From positions 16,660,624 through 16,724,623 of the forward strand of contig NC_016134.3 in assembly GCF_000005505.3 (NCBI RefSeq): 64,000 bases of DNA. The letters are read 5' to 3'. The position numbers and the translations under genes were made by a program. The stretch's first letter is position 1. Every line of letters starts with the position of its first letter. The notes beneath the pieces are model-generated. The model was not told the origin of the DNA. It saw only the letters and a program-made list of their open reading frames with translations, and did no database searches. Source of the stretch: Brachypodium distachyon. Taxonomy: Eukaryota; Streptophyta; Magnoliopsida; Poales; Poaceae. Positions 13,201 through 23,751 of the stretch are shown here, in pieces.

Positions 13201-13795
13201 ACCAGCCGCCGCTGCAGATCCATTGGGCAAGGCACCCTTCCCCTCCGGCTTGGCTTGCTTTGGCACCGCACTGCCCTTCTTGGCAGCGGCGGCCCCTCTC
13301 GCAGGAAAAGAGGCACTTGGCGACAGCCCAGGCTTCTTCCCGCGGGCTGCTGCCGCTGCCGAGGCCGGCGCCACCTTATTGCTGCCGTTGAGCGCCTTCC
13401 CCTTCTTCCTCCCGCTCGCTTCCCCGGATCCACCCTTCTACACACAACAACACAACCCATAGCCGTTAGCAATGGATCAGCAGAGAGTGCGAACGGAGAA
13501 GCAGAATTCCGCGACCGGCGCACCGCACCTTGGTCGACGCCTTGGCCGGCCCCTCGGGAGCCGCCACCGCGGCAGCAGATCCGGCCGCCGACTCCCCGTC
13601 GGCGAGATCCCCGTGATCGCCGCCCTCCGTCTCCGCCACGGCCTCCGCCGCAACGGCAGCGTCCTGCTCCTCGGCGGCCTTCACGGCGACGACGTAGTCC
13701 TCCCCTCCCATCCCATTCGCCGGCACCGCATCCGCATCGGCAGCCACGGCGCCTTCCATCCTCCTGCGCCTCAGATCCGCCCCGAACACCTCCAA
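10253..13795 (-). CDS. TPX2-domain microtubule-associated protein (WVD2-like)
   Basis: Members of the WAVE-DAMPENED2-like family bind and organise cortical and spindle microtubules. Nine exons: 13529-13795, 13203-13437, 13060-13121, 12906-12961, 12639-12716, 12467-12545, 12299-12370, 12104-12211 and 10253-10702. They make a continuous 468-residue protein ending in TGA at 10253-10255. The N-terminal half (1-245) is alanine-rich and low complexity. Residues 246-322 hold the TPX2 domain: [14 protein letters not shown], then [13 protein letters not shown], then [15 protein letters not shown] and [11 protein letters not shown]. The tail is rich in Ser, Pro and Ala. The TPX2 core is spread over four short exons, followed by a 1.4-kb intron. 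The start is the first ATG of a GC-rich exon; a second ATG lies 12 codons on. Family is secure; the paralogue (WDL4-like is my guess) is not. Confidence 0.93.
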
Positions 13796-14574
13796 GATCC
13801 AACCCGGATCACAACCCCAGGACTCGCCGCCCGAGACGCGCGAGGTGGGAGAAGGTCAGTGCCGGAGCGGGGAGGCCATGGCCGCGAGCGAGCGAGCGAA
13901 GCGCAAGCGCAGTGGGGGCCGCGAACAGGGGAACAGTGTCGAGCGTGCGGAGACGAGGAGGAGAGGGCAGCAACCAACCCACCCACCCGCTGCTCCCTCG
14001 CTGGCTGTGGCTGCTGTTGCTGCGAGAGGGAGAGACGAGCGCAGTAGTGTAGAGGCTAGAGAGAGAGGAGGGTGGCTGAGTTGTTTGTTGTTGGCGTAGA
14101 GAGGGGTTGGACTCGGGGTAGACGAGACGGAGCGCGGTTGCTGCCGTTTTCGGGCTGGACGGTTTTGCCCCCGCTCCTCCTCGCAGGAATGGACGGACGG
14201 CGCCGTGTTCGTGTACCGGCGGCAGTGGGTACTGACTGAGCAGTACAACTGTCGCACAGCAAGGAAGGGGTTGGATTTTGGAAGGTTGCGGGTGGCAGCA
14301 AACGTTTCATGTCTACTTACACACTAATCACAGCGATAATTACACCATGGGTCCTCGAGAATCAGATAAAGATAGTAGTAACGGATGGCTATAATTTGTT
14401 GTCACGTTATCTATAGTCAATCTAATAGACAGTTGTATAATAATTTAGCCATCTCATGTTGGGAATTAGCATACGACCAACTTCTCTTCTCTCTTTCTTT
14501 CTTCCAGCTAAACCAAAATATAGTATTTTAATTCTTATACCCTTCTTGCATCACCTTATTAAACTTACTTTTAC
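13796..14574 (-). promoter_or_regulatory. Upstream region of the WVD2-like gene
   Basis: GC-rich 5' flank with a GA-rich tract at about 14025-14075 (AGAGAGAGAGGAGG type), common in plant 5' leaders. Both strands carry long low-complexity frames that look like shadows. No TATA box was picked confidently. 14310-14574 is AT-rich with nothing recognised. Confidence 0.4.
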
Positions 14575-15060
14575 AACATGCACATAGGCTTGAGTTGACT
14601 ACAATAGTGCAATAGAACAACTGTAAGATAGATCTGTTCTACTCACGGTACCAAAATAAGACTCTAGTAATAACTAAGGACTGGCACAAACTGTCGGCGG
14701 CGTGTCCCTAATTGCTTCGAGATCAAACGCCTTCACAAACTATGAGTTGTGCTAAAGATCAGATGTGCAGATTACTGGTTCATTCGTTGTGTTCGGATCT
14801 TAGCATCTTGCAATCTTAACTTTTTGGGATGCGAGGTCAACTCTCTTGATGTGTTAAAAGCAGCCTAAAGTTGACCTTAGAAGCTTTATGACTAACCTTA
14901 TTTCATATCAATTGCCCGAGGTGGATGTAGAGCATTCTCTGTAGAAAGAAAGAGGATACGAGGGCAATTTTTATGATCAAATTGGTGGAGGACATAAATG
15001 GGATAGAATATGGGGCTAGAAGCAAGAAAGAAAGAGGATGGAGGGATAAGACATAAAGGT
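14575..15060. repeat. Local direct duplication, unit A
   Basis: This unit matches 15185-15452 followed, across the gypsy insertion, by 30304-30500. Shared blocks include ACAACTGTAA..GTAGATC, AAGGACTGGCAC, CGGCGTGTCC, CAAACTATGAGTTG, GAGGTCAA..TCTCTT, and GGCATTCTCT-like plus AAAGAGGAT sequence. It is non-coding. It preserves the uninterrupted arrangement at the transposon insertion point. Confidence 0.7.
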
Positions 15061-15184
15061 ATGCTTCATCATTTCTAGTTCTTAAATCTTAAGTAACCTT
15101 TCAGAACGTTCAATTTCTTTTTTCAAAAGGAAAATACATTAATCAAAACGACAATTATAGCATGATTTCTCCCGAATCACACTT

Positions 15185-15452
15185 TGTACGCATGCAGGTA
15201 GGAGCTGTGACTACGATAGCACATACAACAACTGTAAAGGTAGATCATTCTATTCACGGTAGCAAAATGAGACTCTCTTGTAATAAGTAAGGACTGGCAC
15301 TAGCCGTTGTCGGCGTGTCCGTGAGACCAAAAGGATTAACCACCTTCCCAAACTATGAGTTGCGCTAGAAATCAGACGTCAAAAATATTTGTTCATTCAT
15401 TGTGTCCGGTATTAGCATCGTGGGTGATCTTACGGTTTTTCGGCTTGAGGAT
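15185..15452. repeat. Local direct duplication, unit B (left part)
   Basis: Left part of the second copy of the 14575-15060 unit. It is broken at TSD AGGAT (15448-15452) by the Ty3/gypsy insertion and resumes at 30304. Confidence 0.7.
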
Positions 15453-15917
15453 TGATGAGGGAATGACCCTTCGAGTCATCAACGGTCATATACCCGATAC
15501 AACCCAACAGGGGGTTCACACGAAGGCCCATCAAGTATATGCCGGTCGAGTCCCTCAAAGTGCGGCTCAAGCCAAGGAACATAATCTTTTCATACCGGAA
15601 TAAACTGATTTGATTGTAACCTTCCCGATTATCACGCTCAAGACCTAACCGCTAGTATATAAGGCTAGGAGGGGGAGTCGGGAATGGGTAACCTCTACAC
15701 ACACGCCAGATTCATCTGCGCACCATAGCTTCATAGCCTCTCTGTAATCTCGATCAATACAATACACCAAAAGCAGGACGTAGGGGTATTATCTTCCGAG
15801 GGCCCTGAACCTGGGTACCCCTAGTTCGTGTTAGTCAACGAGATCGCTGGTGCACCCCGTGCTCTCTTTTAGTCGAAAACCCTCGAATCAAGGTATTGCC
15901 GAGGTAGCTCCTCGTCA
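15453..15917 (+). repeat. 5' LTR of the gypsy element
   Basis: Starts TGATGAGGGAATG and ends CTCCTCGTCA. TATATAAGG near 15655 is a likely TATA box. It is followed directly by a primer-binding-site-like TTGGCGCCAACCGTGGGG at 15918-15935. Confidence 0.92.
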
Positions 15918-16287
15918 TTGGCGCCAACCGTGGGGAAGAAGTGCATCAGATTTACGATCTTCTTGACCATGCCGTTCTCAATCCACAACGCATCAACCAC
16001 GGAGGAGCCGATCCGCTTCGGGTCCTTGAGCTTCTCAGCTCCCCCACCGGCATTGCGCTCCGCTTTCCACAACCTTCGCGGTCTCCTGGAGCTGTCGTTC
16101 GGAGGTTTTGACCTCCGAGTCAGCCGCGAAGGAATTATCAGCTTCACAGATCTGTCACCAACAGGACAGATCTGCGATTCTCTGGTGGCGTCACTGACTG
16201 ATCCTTCACCCCCGATGCGTTCGCGGGTGAAACAAGGCCAATTTTGGCCAATTTTTTTTTTCCACCGAGTGCGATTCGCATCACTCG

Positions 16288-18485
16288 GTGTTCACTGAAG
16301 ATCTCACTCCTTATAGCGTCAGTACCTGTTCGAGTGTAGCAATCAATTGCACTGACGCAATTGCGATCCCTCGCATGACCTTGGCACAAGTCTTCGTGGC
16401 GGAAGTAGGCGAGAGCAGTGGAGACGGACACCGTGCCGGCAGAACCATCTTCGCCGAGGCACACGCAAGAGATGTGACCAATGATCGCCCAATGATCATT
16501 CTCACGCCGGAAGAAGAAGCTCGGGTCGAGGCCGCGCTTAACGGCACTAATCCTTTACTAGCAGACGCCACGCGCAACGAGATGATGGCATATCACCATG
16601 CGCTAGACACTACGCATGCTCGACTGCGAGAGGAGTAGGCGGAGCTCCAACGGCGGAGAGAGGTCGCCGACGCCTCGAGTACTCGCAGACAACTCTTAGC
16701 GCAGAGTCGCAGTGCCTGCTCCCGGAGCACCCCTAGATACCGAGCGCCGCGCTATCAATCTTGGTTGAACAATATTCCCGAGCGAGATCGCATCGGCATG
16801 ACACGCAGTCTGGATGATGAATTGATGACAGTCAGTACCCAGGGGGAGCTGCTTCCCCTTACGACACAAGGAGCTGTGGTCGCTACAAACACGTACCTCC
16901 TATCCACTATGCCACCTGATGACGACCCGAAGGCGGCAATCCACAAGCAGGCCTTTATCGGCTTAGGCCTCATCGGGAATGCCCTCATGGGCCCCAACTC
17001 GAACCAAATGGAGCCCCGACGGCATAGGGACGACGGCTCCCCACGGCAAAACAATCATACGACTCCTCCACGACGAGGATTGGAAGAACAGCCTAATCGC
17101 CGCCGCAACACTCCCGTACTAGGAGATGCTCGTGATATCATTACACAGCAGAGAATTGATCACGAGCGGTCAGCCTGTGCTGGCCGCATCACAGAGGAAG
17201 AGGATGAACCTTGCGACGCGGCCTGCTTTAGCCGACGTGTTCGCAATTCGAAGATGCCCGATAATTTTTCAGTATCGTTGAGCGCAATCAAGTTTGACGG
17301 CTCCCAGGAGCCGAGAGCTTGGTTAGAAGATTACCTCACAATGGTACGACTAAAGGGAGGAACGAAGAACATAGCCATGCAGTGTTTACAGTTGCAGCTC
17401 AAGGGGCACGCTCGCACATGGCTGGCTAGTCTGCTAGAAGGCAAAATAGGCTCGTGGGACGAGCTCTACCAAGTTTTCACCCGCACATTTCGGGCAACGT
17501 ATAAAAGGCAGGTTTCATTGGAGGAACTCCGTGCATGCACTCAGAGGTCGAGTGAGTCCATTCGATCGTACATATAACGATGGACATCCCTCAAAAATGC
17601 AGCAGAAGAAATATCAGACGAAAGCGCAGTCGACGCCTTCAAACACGGGTTGAAGCGTGTCACTTTTAAGGAAGAACTGGGACGGAGCAGGCCAAAAACG
17701 GTTGCAGATCTGATGGAGATAGCAAATAAATGGGTGGATGGATTTGAAATGAGCACAATGCACTACCCGATGATGAAGAAGCCGAGAAAGGACACGGTCG
17801 CAACACCGAGAGATGAAGGAAGCGAAAGGAGCGGGAGCCTAACGCTCCCGAGTTCGTAGCAGCAGAGTTCGACCGTAATGGCGGTGGTCCAGGTGACGGA
17901 AATCATGAAGGACATCGGGATAGAAGTAACCATGGTAACTACCGAGACAACAGCAAGAACCAGCAGTGGCAGCCTCGGAGGTTGCGGCGAGATAGGCAAC
18001 CTGCTTTGTCGTTGACGCAACAGTTGTCATCTCCCTGCCCCTTCCATGGTACCAAGGATGTTGATGGAAATATAAGGTGCGGCCACACACTGTTCGAGTG
18101 CCGTCGTTTCCACGAGCTACAAGACACATGCAACCAGTTTCAGAACTCAACAGCAAGCAGAGATTACCCTCGGGGGCCAGGTTAGCAATCAACGAGGAAT
18201 AATCCCAATACTTTGGCTCTGCCGCATGCCACTCGAGCTGGGATGATCGCGCACAATGCGACACCACCCCCTCCACTGCCACCAAATTTCGCCGGATCCG
18301 TGCAACACACGCAGCCCGCGTCACGGCCATCAGAACCACCAGCCGCAGCTGATGCGTATCCTACGCCTTTGGGAAATATCTGCATGATACAGAAAGGAAG
18401 GCCGTCCAACCGACATCAAAAAGTTATCACTCGACAAGTTCATCTGGCTGTGGCCGCACCACCCGCCACCCCAGAGTACCTCGAC
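16288..18485 (+). pseudogene. Gypsy gag remnant
   Basis: The capsid-type retrotransposon gag domain is clear around 17260-17750 (IKFDGSQEPRAWLEDYL, then WLASLLEGKIGSWDELYQVF and a basic FRATYKR segment). An N-terminal charged region precedes it and a Cys/His-poor basic region follows. In-frame stops (for example TAG at 16636-16638, TAA at 17575-17577, TAG at 18183-18185) break it. It would form the particle shell if intact. Confidence 0.8.
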
Positions 18486-18499
18486 TAGTCCGAGGTCGC

Positions 18500-19111
18500 C
18501 ATTTCATTCTCGCGGGCAGATCACCCACCTCAGATTCCGAGGCCAGGACAGTCAGCACTAGTCCTCGAAGCTCAGGTGGGAGGCTACGAGATGAGCAAGG
18601 TGTTCATAGATGGAGGCAGCGGCATTAACATCATATTTGCGGATACACTAAGGGCGATGAACAGATCATTAACAAATCTCCAAGCTACAGACACATCTTT
18701 CCACGGAATTATTCCATGAAAACCGGCAGTGCCATTGGGCCAGGTTAGCCTCGACGTTGTCTTTGGCAACCCCGCCAACTTTCGCAAAGAACGGATCGAT
18801 TTTGAAGTATTCGACTGGAAATCGCAATACCATGTGCTTCTGGGCCGGCCGGCACTTGCCAGGTTCATGGCCATCCCACATTATGCATATCTCTTGATGA
18901 AAATGCCTGGACCCTACGGCATAATCACCGTCCGAGGAAGCTTTACAAGATCGGACAATTGTGACAGAGAATTCCATAACCTTGTTGAATCATTCGGCAT
19001 GCAGACAAAACTCGCCTCTTTAAAGGCAACGACGGACAACGACGTACTTCCCATGATGAAGAAAGCGCCACAACAGATAGAGTTCAGCACGAAGAGTGAC
19101 ACAATAGAGTA
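18500..19111 (+). pseudogene. Gypsy aspartic protease remnant
   Basis: FIDGGSGINIIFADTL at about 18604-18651 is the protease active-site region with the DGGS form usual in grass Tat elements. LLGRPALARFMAIPHYAYL follows near 18840. A stop interrupts the frame at 18718-18720, before KPAVPLGQ. Confidence 0.8.
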
Positions 19112-19646
19112 GCAGGTACACCCGATGGATCCCAGTAAAATAGTGCTGGTGTCCTCAAGCCTTTCTCCCGCATAGGAAAGCGCGCTCTTCATGGGTTATT
19201 TTCTTTGTGCAAGGGGAATCGAAGCAAATCCAGACAAAATCAGAGCAATAGTAACAATGAAGGAACCAACAAACATCCATGCGGTACAGCAGCTTACAGG
19301 AAGAGTGGCAGCCCTCAGCCGTTTCATTAGCAGATTGGGAGAAAAAGCTTTGCCATTTTACCAGCTACTCAAAAAGGGGGACAAATTCACATGGACACCC
19401 GAAGCCAGCAGCGCATTCGCTGATCTAAAACGCATCCTATCGACTTCACCGATCCTTGTAGCCCCACTCGAGAATGAGCCACTCTTGCTATACCTCGCCG
19501 CCACAAATCAAGTGGTCAGCACGGCCTTGGTAGTAGAAAGAGCAGAAGAAGGGAAAGCGCAGCCAGTCCAGAGGCCAATTTACTATGTTAGTGAAGTATT
19601 GTCTCTCACGAAGCAATGCTATCCACATTATCAGAAACTGGCATAC
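19112..19646 (+). pseudogene. RT with its catalytic core deleted, joined to the RT/RNase H connection
   Basis: The frame passes from the pre-RT linker (PMDPSKIVLVSS, ESAL) directly into GYFLCARGIEANPDKI, which lies after the fingers and palm. The whole core with its YVDD box, about 250 residues, is missing at about 19188. Sequence continues through FISRLGEKALPFYQLLKKGD and CYPHYQKLAY, where the nested solo LTR interrupts it. Confidence 0.82.
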
Positions 19647-20987
19647 TGAAAGATCGGTATGGTCGACTAGAGGGGGGGGGGTGAATAGACGACTAACAAA
19701 TTTTACGTTTTCTTTTCACTTTTATGGGATACAAGCATCAATACATGGGTTCACGAAAACGTCTAGATGATGAACACCCCTAGTATAATGCAAAAGCCGA
19801 AGCACGAGCACAAGCAATAGATAATCAATTGAAACTTGCTTGATAGCCGAAGCACAGGATAAACAATTAAGCTTTGCGAGTAAGTAAAGGGGCAAGAATG
19901 ATACCACACGGGGAGACGAAGATTTCACTGGAGTTCCACCTATTGGGGTCGGTGTACGTCTCCGTTTGGAGGAGTGCTCTACCACAAAGGTAGAGGGGCC
20001 ACAAAGGCTCACTCTATTCTCCAACTCACCACACCACAAAGGTGGGATGAGCTCTCACAACACCACAAAGGTGAGGTGAGTTCCACTAGTGGCTTCCTTG
20101 AGGGCGAACGCCGAACCCTTACAAACAAGGAGAATGGCACAACTCCACAACTTAATTGGAGGCTCTTTCCCAAATCCTCAAGCACATCCTCACAAGATTA
20201 GAGGCCTTGATGAGACACCTTCCGGTTAGGGATCCCAAAATCCCAAGAGTAAAAAATCCACAAAGGAAACAAGGGGAATCAACTTTTGACTTGGTGAAAC
20301 CCTAGATCTTGATCTTCTCCTCCAATCCTCAAAAGATGAATCAAAGGGGGGAACTAGGGAGGGAGATCAAGGGAAATGAAGCTCTTGTGTTCTTGGGGTG
20401 AGAGAGGGGCTGTGCTTGGGTCTAGAAACCCGTTGGGGACGAAGCCCCTTTAAGTGGCCTCGAAATCTGACCGTTATGTGTATTTCGCGCAGTGACGGGT
20501 GGAAGTTCCGGTCAGCCGGAAGTTTCGGCGATCAGGAAGTTCCGGTCAGCTGGTAGTTCCGGTGATCAGGAGGAAGTTCCGCATATTCCAGTCAGGGGTA
20601 ACAGAGAGCACCCGGAGGTTCACCCGGAGGTTGGGCCGGAAGTTCCGGTGCTTGGAGAGCTGGGTGCACTGGAAATGATTTTTTGAAATGTCTTTACTCT
20701 CTCACACTTTGGGTAGGCTTTATGTGGGTGCATATATGGTAGATTTGTGTACGTGAAGTTGATTCACCCATTACCTTCCCATGTGGACTCGCTCTTTATA
20801 GTACGGAGTTCCTACGACTCAATATAAGTAAAAAGCCGCTAAACACCGCTACGCTTCTTTCCTTTTTGAGGGCAACGAACCGTCTTGTGCCATTTGATCT
20901 CAAATCTGAAACACTCGAACACACAGTTAGTCCACGTGTCATGTTGTCATTAACACCAAAACACTTAGGGAGGGAAATGCCCTTTCA
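19647..20987 (-). mobile_element. Solo LTR, 1341 bp, nested in the gypsy RNase H region
   Basis: Terminal hexamers TGAAAG / CTTTCA (TG..CA ends) and a 5-bp duplication CATAC (19642-19646, 20988-20992). Removing it rejoins the RNase H reading frame region. The minus orientation is inferred from the end beginning TGAAAGGGCATTTCCCTCCC. Repeats of GGAAGTTCCGG occupy 20490-20660. No coding domain is present, as expected for a solo LTR formed by intra-element recombination. Confidence 0.82.
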
Positions 20988-20992
20988 CATAC

Positions 20993-21840
20993 AGAGTATT
21001 CATGAGGCCCGGAAGCTGGAACACTATTTTCAGCAACACCCGATCGTCGTAGTAAGTGAGGCTCCACTCGCCAACATTCTCAATAACCCAGAGGCAACAG
21101 GACGGGTTGCCCAATGGGAAATCGAGCTTTAGCCCAGGAATATCACATACGAGCGCCGGAAAGCAATCAAGTCGCAGGTGTTGCCAGATTTCATCGCCGA
21201 GTGGACCGAGATGCAGACTCCAAGCCCACCCGATTTGTCGAGTGCCAGGACCATGTACTTTGATGGATCCAAACGGGCAAAAGGTGCCGGGGCAGCAGTA
21301 ATACTGATCTCGCCAAAAGGGGACATGATGCGCTATGTTTTTCAGATGCACTTCCGCAACGCCTCCAACAATGAAGCTGAGTATGAAGCCTTGTTGCATG
21401 GCATGCGGATGGCAAAAGCATGTGGCGCTACTCGTCTAATGATCTATGGTGACTCCAACTTGGTTGTGCAACAAACAATGAAGACCTGTGACGCAATATC
21501 AGACACCATGATCGCCTATCGTGATATGTACAACACATCGGAGGGTAATTTTGACGGTTGTGAGCTCGCGCATGTCAGCCGAGCCAGTAATGAAGAGGTT
21601 GATCATTTGGCCAACCTAGGATCCACACGGGAAGCAGTTCCGCCTGGCATTTTTCTGGAGATCATTCATCAACGATCCATCAAAGAGAAGAGCGCGACAA
21701 TTTTAGTCAAAAAGTCACCCAACTCAGAGCTTATAACCGACTCAACAGTTTCACCCGACAGCCCCACAGATGAGCAAGCAGCAGCCGACGCAGTCGAAGT
21801 CCTGGCAATTGAACCAACATGGATGAAGCCTTTACTCTAA
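20993..21840 (+). pseudogene. Gypsy RNase H
   Basis: After the nested LTR the RT/RNase H linker resumes (HEARKLEHYFQQHPIVVVSE). A stop at 21130-21132 precedes the RNase H fold: YFDGSKRAKGAGAAVILISP, NNEAEYEALLHGMRMA, IYGDSNLVVQQ and LANLGS. The Asp/Glu/Asp positions (FDG, EAEYE, GDSN) are all present. This part is well preserved even though RT is lost. Confidence 0.85.
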
Positions 21841-21843
21841 TAC

Positions 21844-23054
21844 ATGCTCCACCAGGATTTGCGAGAGGATACAACCGAAGCTAGAAGGATTATGCGGCGA
21901 TCGAAAGCTTTCACGGTAATCAACGACAAGTTGTACAAACGCAGTGTCTCCGGCATTTTTCATAGATGTATTGCACCAGAAGAAGGACATGATATCCTCC
22001 TAGATATCCATCAGGGCACGTGCGGGCACCATGCCGGAAGCAAGACAATCGCCGCCAAAGCCTTCAGAGCTGGGTTCTACTGGCCCATGGCCCTACTCGA
22101 TGCCCAGGCTATCGTCAGCAAATGCGAGGCATGTCAGATGTTCTCCACGAAGCCGCATGCCCCAGCATCCGAACTCAAGACAATTCCCATCGCCTGGCCT
22201 TTTGCGCGATGGGACTCGATATGGTAGGCCCATTGAGGAAGTCGCGTCATGGAGGACATCGCTTTCTGCTAGTCGCGGTTGACAAATTTTCAAAGTGGAT
22301 CGAGGCCATGCCAATCGCAAGTGCCACATCTACAACGACTATTCAATTCTTCACATCCATCGTTTTCCGTTTTGGTGTTCCTCACAGTATTATCATAGAC
22401 AATGGAAGCAACTTCAAAGCAGCCGACTTTCAAGACTTCTGCGAGCAGATGGGGATCCGAATCAACTACGCTGCAGTCGCGCACCCGCAGACAAATGGCC
22501 AAGTCTAAAAGGCCAATGGTCTGCTCACCGAAGGCATGTGGAAAAGGTTGATGACACCCTTGCGGAGAGCAGCAGGCGCATGGGTCGAAGAACTCCCCTC
22601 GGTACTCTGGAGCCTTCGGACTACACCCAATTCTTCCACGCAGTTCACCCCTTTCTTTATGGTGTACGGAGCAGAAGCAGTGCTGCCATCCGAGGTAAGG
22701 TATAATGCACCTCTGGTCGCAGCATACGCCGGACCAGATTGCACGGAAGGTATGAAAGATGCACTCGACGCAGCATATGAGGCACGCGACATCGCCCTCC
22801 CTCGGTCAGTAGTCTACCAACTGAGTCTCCGCAATTATCACAACCGTCGATTACGCCGTCGCTCATTCGTTGAGGGCGACCTAGTCCTTCGGCTGAAACA
22901 GAAAAGTCATCACAAATTGCCATCACCATGGGAGGGGCCCTACATCATATCCAAAGTATTCCCAGGCGGTGCCTACATCCTGAAGGATCCAGCCACCAAC
23001 ATCGATTTCAGGACGCCGTGGAACGCCGCACAGCTATGGCGTTTCTACGCTTAG
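21844..23054 (+). pseudogene. Gypsy integrase with broken DDE active site
   Basis: Zinc-binding HHCC region (GTCGHHAGS.. CEACQMF), core domain (VDKFSKWIEAMP, IIIDNGSNF) and C-terminal chromodomain-free tail ending WRFYA. A frameshift lies near 22220. TAA at 22506-22508 stands where the family normally has the catalytic Glu (GQV-E-KAN), removing the third acidic residue and ending the frame. A second frame carries the rest to 23054. Confidence 0.87.
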
Positions 23055-23751
23055 TTTTTTCTACAAACAGGCTTAGTTTATCTTTTCATCGTCTTCGGTT
23101 TCTATTCAGTCATATTATTTTCGTCAGTACGTCATTGAATAAATACTAGTTTGTCCCTCGCACATGAGCTGAATTACTACATTAAACACCTCCGTCTCTC
23201 CAAAGATCTGAGGGATATATCTATATAATATCGCTCGAGTGTGGCAACTCTAGCGCCACAGTTAATGCTCCGTGGGTGGCACTCACCTGACAGTCAATCA
23301 GCACTTGAGGGCTGTGTGAAACACTAGCCAATATAAGCATTGTACATCTGCATGATTATCCCCGTCCAGGCGAGGACTCCAAACTATCAGATCGACACTC
23401 TCATCACAGGCGACACTCTGGCGCAAGTCTTTCACACTTCGTCATGACACAAGATATTCAACATCAGCAAGAAGGATCAATGGATAAAGGTACGTATTCC
23501 AAATATTTAACTAACAAAGTTTTGGTTGCAGGACACAACAAAAGGAAATGAAACATGAGCTGCTCGACACCTAGTGGCAAGAAAAGACTCGGGGGCTGTT
23601 TCCCCCCCAAAAAAGTACTAAAACTCAGCGACGCAGTAGAAGTCTATATCATCCCGACAAGGTTGACCAGCTCTCGAGCATGCCACTCGACGGTGTCATA
23701 GTAGTACTCCATGCTAATCTCGCCGTTTTCAAAAAACGGCACCACATGCAA

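Noticed and set aside
13098..14257. Several long Arg/Pro/Ala-rich frames on both strands
   Set aside because: GC-rich first exons and leader of the WVD2-like gene; only the frame from 13795 joins the TPX2 domain in phase.
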